From Campylobacteraceae bacterium (GTDB lineage Bacteria; Campylobacterota; Campylobacteria; Campylobacterales; Sulfurovaceae), in contig JALWLW010000079.1 of assembly GCA_027081065.1 (NCBI GenBank), positions 1-15,218 on the forward strand: a stretch of 15,218 nucleotides of DNA. The letters are read 5' to 3'. The translations under genes and the position numbers were made by a program. This document shows positions 9,348 through 15,218 of the stretch, one piece after another. Position 1 is the stretch's first letter; every line of letters starts with the position of its first letter. The notes under the pieces were generated by a model, which worked only from the letters and a program-made list of their open reading frames with translations, did no database searches and was not told where the DNA came from.

Positions 9348-9725
9348 ATGGAACTCCTTAAACTTGAAATAGTAACACCTGAAGGTGTTATTTTCGATGA
9401 CGAAGTAAAACAACTTACTGTTCCTGGTGGTGAGGGTGAGTTCGGTATTTTAGCTGGACATGCTGCTATTGTTTCTCTTTTGACCTCTGGTGTTATTACG
9501 ATTGAACGTAAAGATGGACGTGAAGTTCAAGTTGCGATTAATGGTGGTTATATTAAAGTTGAAGAAGAAAAAACATTATGTATGGTTGATGGTGCAGTAG
9601 CACTTTCTGGTGATGATACAAACTTGGCTAAAAATATAGCAAAAGCAAAAGAGTTACTAGAAAAAGCACAAGCATCAACTTTGACAGTTGCAGCTGCTGT
9701 TAATAAGTTTGATACTATCAAATAA
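9348..9725 (+). CDS. atpC: ATP synthase F1 subunit epsilon
   Basis: Bound to gamma at the foot of the rotor; contacts the c-ring and can inhibit ATP hydrolysis. The 125-residue protein has the N-terminal beta-sandwich (LEIVTPEGVIFDDEVKQLTV, VPGGEGEFGILAGHAAIV, NGGYIKVEEEKTLCMVDGA) and a shortened C-terminal helical part (from about residue 90). Many homologues are 130-140 residues, so the second inhibitory helix is short, which could weaken inhibition; that is inference. AAGGAG at 9335-9340 overlaps the atpD stop. It is the last gene of the operon, followed by a hairpin terminator. Confidence 0.94.
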   Translation: MELLKLEIVTPEGVIFDDEVKQLTVPGGEGEFGILAGHAAIVSLLTSGVITIERKDGREVQVAINGGYIKVEEEKTLCMVDGAVALSGDDTNLAKNIAKAKELLEKAQASTLTVAAAVNKFDTIK

Positions 9726-9739
9726 TCAATTCTTTTAGT

Positions 9740-9790
9740 TGGTGGGCCTTTTAGGCTTACTACTATTTTAAACTTTTCTTTTTTATTATT
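9740..9790 (+). terminator. Intrinsic terminator of the atp operon
   Basis: TGGTGGGCCT (9740-9749) pairs with AGGCTTACTA (9753-9762), giving a ten-pair stem (seven Watson-Crick, three G-U) and a three-base loop, starting 14 bases after the atpC stop. A T-rich stretch follows, with the main T-run from about 9773 to 9784. The T-run is a little distal, so efficiency is uncertain. The rest of the 154-base gap up to the next gene is AT-rich, with no other gene visible. Confidence 0.6.
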
Positions 9791-9879
9791 TCTACTTAAT
9801 TATCAACTAATTCCCATTTTTTTTTGCTAAGATACCAATTTAATTTAAGATTATATTTGAAACTATAAAGGTATATTTG

Positions 9880-10290
9880 ATGATGACCAGAAGAGATATT
9901 TTTTTTAATACATCTTGGGATGAATTTGACATGGGTACATGTAAATTGTTTGTAGATTTTTTTAATCAATATCTTCCTTTTATTATTTTTCAAAATAACA
10001 AACCTAAGCCTAAAGTTTCAGATAAAATGTTGGCTTCTATAAACCAAGTATTAGAACTTGATGAAAGAGAGCAAGGGGTATTTTTTAAAGAGTTTGAGAA
10101 TAAAGAAAAACTCAAAGTAAAAGAGATTCATATAGATGAAGAGAATGATAGATTTAATGCTATTTATACAGAAATTATAATGGATACAGACTCTAGTGAG
10201 TATCTTAGCTTTATTCTTAAAGATGGTAAAATTATTTTTGTTGATAGAGAAGGTTCGTATATGGACTTATTGGAAGAAGATTTAGCTTAA
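9880..10290 (+). CDS. Unrecognised acidic cytoplasmic protein, 136 aa
   Basis: I do not recognise a family. The protein has no signal peptide or membrane segment. A helical, aromatic N-terminal part contains SWDEFDMGTCKLFVDFFNQY (about 11-31), followed by a KPKPK basic patch. The alternating acidic strands and turns of the second half include FEEFENKEKLKVKEI-like charged residues and KDGKIIFVDREGSYMDLLEED near the C-terminus. The overall shape (small, acidic, beta-rich end) resembles many immunity or regulatory proteins, but nothing specific supports that. I chose the ATG at 9880 over the one at 9883 or the TTG at 9877, because AAAGG at 9867-9871 is eight bases upstream. It has no operon partner: it follows the atp terminator and its last nine bases overlap the convergent PTS gene. 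Composition and the ribosome site make it a likely real gene. Confidence 0.7.
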   Translation: MMTRRDIFFNTSWDEFDMGTCKLFVDFFNQYLPFIIFQNNKPKPKVSDKMLASINQVLELDEREQGVFFKEFENKEKLKVKEIHIDEENDRFNAIYTEIIMDTDSSEYLSFILKDGKIIFVDREGSYMDLLEEDLA

Positions 10291-11682
10291 ATCTTCTTTT
10301 GAATAGTATAGAGCTTTTTTAATAAGCTCTGCCACTCCTTCAGCACGTGTTCCCAAAACGACTTGAATTGTTGTATCATTGGGTATAATCACCCCTTTTG
10401 CTCCAAGTTTTATAAAGGCTTCTTTATCTAATATTTTAGAAGATTTTACTTCCATTCGGAGTCTTGTGATACATGCATCAGTAGAGAGAATATTCTCTTT
10501 TCCTCCTAAAGCTTCTATAAATGCTAAGGCTTCATTTGAGTTTTCTATTCTCTTTTCTGCTTTATCGTTAGGAAAAATTTTATATTTAAATATTTTAATA
10601 GTGTAGTATGAAAGTAGAAAATAAATAAAAGAAAATAGTATTCCAAGAGGTAAAATGAGTAAAGGATTGCTTGCTAGTTTGTAGTTAATGAGGTAGTCAA
10701 TAAACCCAGCTGAAAAACCGTAACCATGGTGAATGTCTAAAAAATGTGCCGAAGCAACAGCTAAGCCTGTAAGTAAGGCATGAAGTAAAAAGAGTAGGGG
10801 TGCAATAAATAAAAATAGAAACTCTAAAGGTTCTGTAATACCTGTTAAAAAAGAGGTAAGAGCGACACCAAATAAGATAGATCCTGCTTTTTTTCTTTGC
10901 TCTTTATCTGTACTTGCATAAATGGCAAGTGCCATAGCAGGTAGCCCAAACATCATTGTAATGTAAAAACCTGCCATGTAGATTCCAGCTTGAGGGTCAC
11001 CTGCAAAAAAACGGTGTAAGTCTCCATTGGCTACTACTGTTACTCCATCTTTAAGATATGAATATTCTCCAACTTGAAAGAGGAAAACAGAGTTCAAAAT
11101 GTGGTGAAGACCTAAAGGAATAAGGAGACGGTTGAGTGTTCCGTAGAGAAAAGAGCCAAGTTCATTGAGACCTATAATGGTATTTGAAAATGCATCAATA
11201 CCAGATTGTGCATAGTGCCAAAAATATCCTGCTAAAACTCCTAAAACAATGGCAGCTAGAGCAGTAATAATAGGGACAAAGCGTTTGCCTCCAAAGAAAC
11301 CTAAAAACTCTGGTGGTTTGATGGTATGAAAACGGTTGTATAGTACCCCAGCCATGACACCGATGATGATACCAATAAATACACCCATGTTAAGCTCTTT
11401 GTCAATCTCTAAGTAGACAGCCTTAGCAATGAGTACTCCTACTAAAGCAGAAAGGGCTGCTGCTCCATCATTATTTTTGGCTAAACCATAGGCAATTCCT
11501 ACAGCAAAAAGCATGTCTAAGTTTTTAAAAACTGTTTCTCCTGCTACTTTCATGATGTTTGCAATCTCTCCATCTATGTAAGGAATATCTCCAAAACCAA
11601 GACGTAGTAAAATAGCTGCTATGGGTAATACAGCAATGGGGGTCATGAGTGCTTTACCAATTTTTTGGAAGAAGTTAAACAT
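10282..11682 (-). CDS. PTS Enzyme IIBC, N-acetylglucosamine/glucose type
   Basis: Inner-membrane transporter that phosphorylates its sugar as it brings it in. The 466-residue protein starts with the EIIC domain (1 to about 365), about ten hydrophobic segments, including FFQKIGKALMTPIAVLPIAA, GLHHILNSVF (191-200), FFAGDPQAGIYMAGFYITMM (225-244), the sugar-site GITEPLEF (281-288) and HHGYGFSAGFIDY (318-330). EIIB (about 383-466) follows, with phosphocysteine Cys404 in STDACITRLR. The pattern is closest to NagE-type GlcNAc permeases as I recall them, but glucose or another hexosamine is possible. E. coli NagE continues into a IIA domain; here the protein ends after IIB. ATG at 11682 has AAAGG seven bases upstream. 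It is the last gene of an operon with the HPr-EI fusion and a DUF481-like protein, and overlaps the convergent gene by nine bases. Confidence 0.9.
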   Translation of the reverse strand: MFNFFQKIGKALMTPIAVLPIAAILLRLGFGDIPYIDGEIANIMKVAGETVFKNLDMLFAVGIAYGLAKNNDGAAALSALVGVLIAKAVYLEIDKELNMGVFIGIIIGVMAGVLYNRFHTIKPPEFLGFFGGKRFVPIITALAAIVLGVLAGYFWHYAQSGIDAFSNTIIGLNELGSFLYGTLNRLLIPLGLHHILNSVFLFQVGEYSYLKDGVTVVANGDLHRFFAGDPQAGIYMAGFYITMMFGLPAMALAIYASTDKEQRKKAGSILFGVALTSFLTGITEPLEFLFLFIAPLLFLLHALLTGLAVASAHFLDIHHGYGFSAGFIDYLINYKLASNPLLILPLGILFSFIYFLLSYYTIKIFKYKIFPNDKAEKRIENSNEALAFIEALGGKENILSTDACITRLRMEVKSSKILDKEAFIKLGAKGVIIPNDTTIQVVLGTRAEGVAELIKKALYYSKEDLS

Positions 11683-11700
11683 GGGGCTACCTTTAGAGGT

Positions 11701-12489
11701 TTAAAATTTGTAGCCTAATCTTACTATAGACTTTGTATCACTCTTCTTAAAGCCTACAGGAGGTAAGTTATCGTATGCAAGTTCTTGTTCTATACTTAGA
11801 TTTATTTTCTCACCTACAGTAAAGATGACACCTAAAATAGCTAAAGCTTCGTAGTTTTCACTAAAGTTATTGAAATTTTGTAGGAGACCAGTTTTAAAGT
11901 AAAGTTTAGAAATTTTATTTAACTGGTTTTTATATTCTAAATACTCATTTAAAGAACTAAAGTCTTGACTGGTTTGCTGATTTGCATAGTTTTCTTTATT
12001 GTAAGCTGTTCCAATTTTAATGGTTACTGAGCGTGTACCATCAAAGAAAATATTTTTTCCAACTCCTGCACCAACAGATGTTTTATGGTTATAGTTTTTA
12101 AATTCAGGGTTACGTAACCAATTAAAAGTAAAGTAACTTAACCATTGTTTTTCTAATTCTTGTTCTAATTGAAGGTTAACTAAATATTCTTCATTGCTTT
12201 TTTTAGAATTTGTTTTTGTAAAAAAAAGAGAAGTGTCAAATAAAATTTTTATAATTTCTCCATCTTTTCGTGTAATAGTAGACAATAAATCATATTTAGC
12301 ATTAACATCTAAGTTGTTGGTATTTCCAGTAGTATTTGAAAATCCAAAATTAAAATTTTGAGCAAGTTTTTCAGAAGTTTTAATATCAGTAATATTGAGA
12401 TATTGACTTTCAATGTCTGTAAGCTTGATTTTAGCATGAGCATAAGAGATAAATAGTAATAGTAAAATGCTCATTTTTATGAGTTTCAT
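11701..12489 (-). CDS. DUF481-like outer-membrane beta-barrel protein
   Basis: The 262-residue protein has a lipid-bilayer export signal (KLIKMSILLLLFISYAHA, likely cut after residue 19). It continues as alternating amphipathic beta strands with many N, T, S and aromatic residues and ends in IVRLGYKF, the C-terminal phenylalanine signature of outer-membrane barrels. Features such as FGFSNTTGNTNNLDVNAKYD and VGAGVGKNIFFDGTRSVTIKIG fit the DUF481 (YdiY-like) family, whose function is poorly defined. It sits between the PTS genes: 62 bases after the HPr-EI stop and 18 before the IIBC start, all on the same strand. It could therefore be the outer-membrane entry route for the PTS sugar; that is inference from position. 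AGGA lies six bases before the ATG. Confidence 0.75.
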   Translation of the reverse strand: MKLIKMSILLLLFISYAHAKIKLTDIESQYLNITDIKTSEKLAQNFNFGFSNTTGNTNNLDVNAKYDLLSTITRKDGEIIKILFDTSLFFTKTNSKKSNEEYLVNLQLEQELEKQWLSYFTFNWLRNPEFKNYNHKTSVGAGVGKNIFFDGTRSVTIKIGTAYNKENYANQQTSQDFSSLNEYLEYKNQLNKISKLYFKTGLLQNFNNFSENYEALAILGVIFTVGEKINLSIEQELAYDNLPPVGFKKSDTKSIVRLGYKF

Positions 12490-12495
12490 ATAAAA

Positions 12496-12519
12496 TCCTA
12501 ATAATTATTATAAGTAGGA
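12496..12519 (-). promoter_or_regulatory. Hairpin and -10-like box before the DUF481-like gene
   Basis: On the minus strand a TATAAT (12512-12507) lies 18 bases before the ATG at 12489. TCCTA (12519-12515) can pair with TAGGA (12500-12496), which contains the AGGA ribosome site. In a read-through transcript from the HPr-EI gene, this weak stem would cover the ribosome site. The box may be an internal promoter. Both ideas rest on short AT-rich matches. Confidence 0.25.
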
Positions 12520-12551
12520 TGAAATACTATCACCATTTGCTTAATATTAAA

Positions 12552-14402
12552 CTATAATGTTCTAATTTGTTCTTTAATTGAGGGTATTTGTTTTGCTGAG
12601 ACAGATAAAGAGCTGTAACCCATATTAATGAGCTCTTGAGTTGCTTCTTCTAATCCAGCCAATTCTCCACAAATACTCATGGGTTTGAGTGTATTTTCTT
12701 TAATATATTTTAGCGTATTCATGAGTAAAGGAGAGGTGGCATCTACTTGAAGGGTAGGGTGCGTACGTTCTATGGCAAAGAGGTATTGTGTTAAATCATT
12801 TGAACCAATAGAGTAAAAATCGACAAGTAGGTCAAACTCTTTAAGTGCAAAGATGACAGAGGGAACTTCGAGCATGATTCCAAATTGTATGTTTGAGATA
12901 TTTAGATTATTCTCTTTTGCTATGGTTTGAGATATCTCTTTTGCTTCTAGGAACTCTTGGGTTGTGCTGACCATAGGAAACATGATTTTAATACGTTTAT
13001 TTGAGGAGATTAAATTCACAGCTTGGAAAATGGCTAGTAGTTGTTCTTTAAAAAGGGTCTGCTCTTGAAGTGAAAATCGTATGCCTCGTATGCCTAAAAA
13101 TGGATTATCTTCTTTTTCTATGTTGATGTAAGGTAGTGACTTATCTCCTCCAATGTCAAGTGTTCTAACAGTAACGTTGTCAAAAATTTCAAAGATCTCT
13201 TTATAAGTTTCTGTTTGTTCTTCAACGGTTGGTTTTTTTTGAGTAAATAAAAATTCTGTGCGTAAAAGCCCAATACCATCAGCACCTAAGCCTTTGGCTT
13301 CTTTGGCTGAGATTAAATTAGTAATATTTGCTAACACATCAATTTTTTGACCTTTTTGTGTTTGGGTAAGCTCTAAACGTTTTTCAAAACTTCTATCGAC
13401 AGCTTCTTGAAATTTTTGTTGTTTTAGTTTGGCTTGTTTTAACTCTGTTGTCGTAGGTTTTAAGATGAGTTGCCCACTATTTGCATCTAAAATAGCTTTG
13501 TTACTTTTTTCAATTTTTTCTTGAATAATAAGAGAAGGGATAGCAGCTGAACGTAACAATATAGCAGCATGAGAAGTTGTCATACCACTTTGTAAAATAA
13601 CGCCTTTTATAGGAGTTTGTTTGAGTTGTTCAATATGGCTAGGAAGTAACTCTTTAGCCACAAGAATATAAGGTATAAGAGGAAGTTCTAGCTTACGTTG
13701 TACTCCTAAATGAGTTAATACTTTTTGTTCTAGGTCTTGATAGTCTGCAATACGTGATTCAAATTTTGTATTTTGAAGTTTTTGTGTCTCTTTTTGAATG
13801 GTATCTTTAAACTCATTAATATTACTAAAGTTATGTTCAAAAATATCAGAACTAAGTAGCTCTTTTTGTGCAAGAAATATTTGAGATGACTCTTCTGTTT
13901 TATAGGTTTCAAATTTTTTGTGAAGTTCTCTTTTTGTTTTATTAATAGCTTCTCTAAGAGAGACTACAGAGCTTTCTTCAATTGTCTCTACAAGGCGATA
14001 GTTAGCCAAAGGAGCAATGGCAATTCCTTTCGCAATGGTTTGCCCTTTTAGGGAGGGAGATTCATACATTGTATCATCTTGTATAATCTCTTCAACAACG
14101 CTATCAGACTCCATAAGTTTTTTAAAAAATGAAGTTAGTTTTTCATTGACGCTATTTGATGCTTTTCCTTTAACTTTTAAAGTAAAACTATCTCCTTCTT
14201 CTAAAGATAAAGATAGAATTTGAGCTACTTGTGTAGCTGAAACTTCTTTTTGTTTTGCTATTAAAGTAATGGTCTCCTCATATTTTTTAGCTTCATTAAC
14301 AAATTGGGCAATAGGACGTAAATGAAAGCCATTTGATGAACTAACAGTAAGGGTAGAGCTAGTGATATTGGTTCTTGTAAATATTTTTTTTAGGAAATTC
14401 AT
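12552..14402 (-). CDS. HPr-Enzyme I fusion of the phosphotransferase system
   Basis: Takes the phosphoryl group from phosphoenolpyruvate and hands it on through its own HPr domain. The 616-residue protein has an HPr domain (about 15-102) with phospho-His27 in NGFHLRPIAQFVNEAKKY. The Enzyme I part follows: start KGQTIAKGIAIAP (119-131), phospho-His278 in GMTTSHAAILLRS, then the PEP-binding barrel with LLRTEFLF (379-386), RTLDIGGDKSLPY (413-425), NPFLGIRGIR, MFPMV, GIMLEVPSV, SIGSNDLTQY (531-540) and active-site Cys578 in SICGELAG. All catalytic residues are there. The usual HPr regulatory serine (Ser46) aligns with Gln58. There is no IIA domain, unlike NagF/FruB-type fusions. I use ATG at 14402 and not the upstream ATG at 14498: the extra 32 residues are lysine-rich, unlike HPr, and cover the tetR promoter. 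No Shine-Dalgarno is seen. It leads the operon with the DUF481-like gene and IIBC. Confidence 0.88.
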   Translation of the reverse strand: MNFLKKIFTRTNITSSTLTVSSSNGFHLRPIAQFVNEAKKYEETITLIAKQKEVSATQVAQILSLSLEEGDSFTLKVKGKASNSVNEKLTSFFKKLMESDSVVEEIIQDDTMYESPSLKGQTIAKGIAIAPLANYRLVETIEESSVVSLREAINKTKRELHKKFETYKTEESSQIFLAQKELLSSDIFEHNFSNINEFKDTIQKETQKLQNTKFESRIADYQDLEQKVLTHLGVQRKLELPLIPYILVAKELLPSHIEQLKQTPIKGVILQSGMTTSHAAILLRSAAIPSLIIQEKIEKSNKAILDANSGQLILKPTTTELKQAKLKQQKFQEAVDRSFEKRLELTQTQKGQKIDVLANITNLISAKEAKGLGADGIGLLRTEFLFTQKKPTVEEQTETYKEIFEIFDNVTVRTLDIGGDKSLPYINIEKEDNPFLGIRGIRFSLQEQTLFKEQLLAIFQAVNLISSNKRIKIMFPMVSTTQEFLEAKEISQTIAKENNLNISNIQFGIMLEVPSVIFALKEFDLLVDFYSIGSNDLTQYLFAIERTHPTLQVDATSPLLMNTLKYIKENTLKPMSICGELAGLEEATQELINMGYSSLSVSAKQIPSIKEQIRTL

Positions 14403-14414
14403 AGGAGTATTGTA
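14403..14414 (-). promoter_or_regulatory. Possible promoter of the PTS operon (short or no leader)
   Basis: On the minus strand a TACAAT (14414-14409) ends six bases before the ATG of the HPr-EI gene, so a transcript would begin at or next to the start codon. No ribosome site lies upstream of that ATG (the sequence ACTCCT is anti-Shine-Dalgarno-like). No convincing -35 is present at 17-18 bp. Confidence 0.35.
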
Positions 14415-14482
14415 GCGAATTGATTTTTTTGTAATACTGAAGTTCTTGGAGATTGAGAATAATTTGTTTTTTTGAAAAAACC

Positions 14483-14511
14483 TTGACTTTAGTACCAATT
14501 GGTACTATACT
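14483..14511 (+). promoter_or_regulatory. tetR promoter with embedded palindromic operator
   Basis: TTGACT at 14483-14488 and TATACT at 14506-14511 are separated by exactly 17 bases, a near-consensus sigma-70 promoter and unusually complete for this phylum. The spacer is filled by TAGTACCAATTGGTACTA (14490-14507), a perfect 18-bp inverted repeat, so a bound dimer would block RNA polymerase. The predicted transcription start (about 14518-14519) falls on the ATG of the TetR gene, predicting a leaderless transcript. Confidence 0.75.
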
Positions 14512-14518
14512 TTCTATT

Positions 14519-15109
14519 ATGAGAAAAAATATAGGTAGACCTAAAACATTTGACAAAGATGAAGCCTTAGAAAAAGCGATGTACTTCTTTTGGGAGCATG
14601 GCTATGAGAGTGCTGGACTTAGTGATTTGTTAAATGTTATGGGGATTAAAAAGAGTAGTTTCTATCAGACTTTTGGCTCGAAAGAGGAGCTGTTTAAGCT
14701 AAGTCTTGAGTGTTATACTCAAAACTCTGTTGCCTATTTTGAAGCTCTGAAAAAAACGCATGGAGCGAAAGGGGCATTGGTAGAGGTGATGCACTTTTTA
14801 CTCCAAGAGGTCAAGAGCCAAGGCGAGACAAAAGGATGTTTAGTCATGAACTCTGGTGGAGAATGCTCTGCCAAGTTTGGTCACTTAAACCCTTTGGTTA
14901 AAGCCAAGTTTAAAGAGTTTCAAAAACTTTTTATGGGTTTCATTATTGAGGCACAAGAGCTAGGTGAGATAAGCAGTGAAACACCTGCTTTTGTCTTGAC
15001 TACGGTGTACCAAAGTATTATTAACGGTGCTTCTGCCATGGTCAAGGCAGGAGCAGGAGAAAAAGAGATAGCGATTTTGCTAGAGCAAGTGAAACTGCTA
15101 CTCAAATAA
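14519..15109 (+). CDS. TetR/AcrR-family transcriptional regulator
   Basis: A 196-residue ligand-responsive repressor. The N-terminal domain has the family layout: RKNIGRPKTFDKDEALEKAM, FFWEHGYESAGLSDLLNVMG and the recognition helix KKSSFYQTFGSKEELFKLSL (helix-turn-helix at about 28-50). The C-terminal helical domain (from about 65) binds the ligand and dimerises; it has ETKGCLVMNSGGE, whose cysteines might sense electrophiles or oxidants, but this is speculation. The start is the ATG at 14519. An earlier start at 14453 would include the promoter and lacks family resemblance. No Shine-Dalgarno precedes the ATG, consistent with a leaderless message. It is divergent from the PTS operon (116-base gap) and upstream of a membrane-protein gene preceded by the same operator, its most probable target. 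The operator is about 75 bp from the PTS -10, so direct control of the PTS genes is less likely. Confidence 0.92.
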   Translation: MRKNIGRPKTFDKDEALEKAMYFFWEHGYESAGLSDLLNVMGIKKSSFYQTFGSKEELFKLSLECYTQNSVAYFEALKKTHGAKGALVEVMHFLLQEVKSQGETKGCLVMNSGGECSAKFGHLNPLVKAKFKEFQKLFMGFIIEAQELGEISSETPAFVLTTVYQSIINGASAMVKAGAGEKEIAILLEQVKLLLK

Positions 15110-15126
15110 AAAAATTTACATAATAA

Positions 15127-15142
15127 AGTACCGATTGGTACT
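15127..15142 (+). promoter_or_regulatory. Second TetR operator, upstream of the downstream gene
   Basis: AGTACCGATTGGTACT differs by one base (G for A) from the palindrome in the tetR promoter and keeps 7 of 8 symmetric pairs. It lies 18 bases after the tetR stop and 12 before the next ATG. A CATAAT at 15119-15124 could be a -10 with its start inside the operator. The repetition of this 16-mer on both sides of the regulator gene strongly suggests one protein binds both. Confidence 0.75.
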
Positions 15143-15154
15143 AAAGGATAGAAT

Positions 15155-15218
15155 ATGTCAAATGTTATAGAAAATCAAGTTATAAAAAATTTTATTATCA
15201 TTGTCCTCATTACAAGTA
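15155..15218 (+). CDS. 5' end of a probable membrane-protein gene (partial)
   Basis: ATG at 15155 follows AAAGGA (15143-15148) by six bases and opens a frame to the window end (21 codons). It begins MSNVIENQVIKNF and passes into a hydrophobic run (IIIVLIT), as expected for the first segment of an integral membrane protein such as an efflux transporter. Too little is present to name the family. The operator copy just upstream makes it the likely target of the TetR regulator. Confidence 0.6.
   Translation, partial: MSNVIENQVIKNFIIIVLITS

Noticed and set aside
9796..9993. 65-codon minus-strand open frame across the atpC-downstream gap
   Set aside because: Lysine-rich low-complexity translation, overlaps the start of the plus-strand 136-residue gene, no ribosome site.
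14403..14498. 32-residue N-terminal extension of the HPr-EI protein
   Set aside because: Lysine-rich, unlike HPr, and it overlaps the tetR promoter and operator; the internal ATG at 14402 matches the family start.

Overview
The window is low-GC bacterial DNA whose left two thirds has the gene content and order I associate with Campylobacterota (Sulfurovum/Sulfurimonas-type relatives): fmt, birA, parA, parB, then the ATP synthase genes atpF'-atpF-atpH-atpA-atpG-atpD-atpC, with atpB (a) and atpE (c) absent. A paired b'/b stator, TTG and GTG starts and tightly overlapping genes fit this lineage. The assignment rests on protein sequence and gene order; the exact genus is inference.

Layout. 1-95: probable 3' end of a plus-strand gene. 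96-569 (minus): an RluA-type pseudouridine synthase that keeps its S4-like domain and catalytic Asp but loses the C-terminal half, so probably a pseudogene. 570-653: divergent promoter region. 654-3857: fmt, birA, parA and parB, packed head to tail, covering formylation of initiator tRNA, biotinylation and chromosome segregation; a parS-like TCACGTGA element lies inside birA. 3858-3972: weak hairpin, TATAAT promoter and strong Shine-Dalgarno for the atp operon. 3973-9725: peripheral stator (b', b, delta) and F1 head (alpha, gamma, beta, epsilon), followed by a good terminator candidate.

From about 9880 on the content is accessory. An unrecognised acidic 136-residue protein (plus) overlaps tail to tail with a minus-strand operon running right to left: an HPr-Enzyme I fusion, a DUF481-like outer-membrane protein, and a GlcNAc/glucose-type PTS Enzyme IIBC. 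Together these would bring a sugar (N-acetylglucosamine is the best guess) across the inner membrane with phosphorylation, the phosphoryl group passing PEP -> EI His -> HPr His -> IIA -> IIB Cys -> sugar. The IIA step is not encoded in the window. A PTS is uncommon in this phylum, so this looks like an acquired module.

The right end carries a TetR-family regulator with a near-consensus promoter whose spacer contains a perfect 18-bp palindrome. A second copy of the palindrome precedes the next gene, which begins at 15155 and runs off the window; its start looks membrane-bound. This reads as a self-regulated repressor plus target. No tRNA, rRNA, CRISPR or insertion sequence was seen. The most interesting material is the IIA-less PTS operon and the TetR operator/leaderless promoter arrangement; I saw nothing that clearly amounts to a wholly new system.
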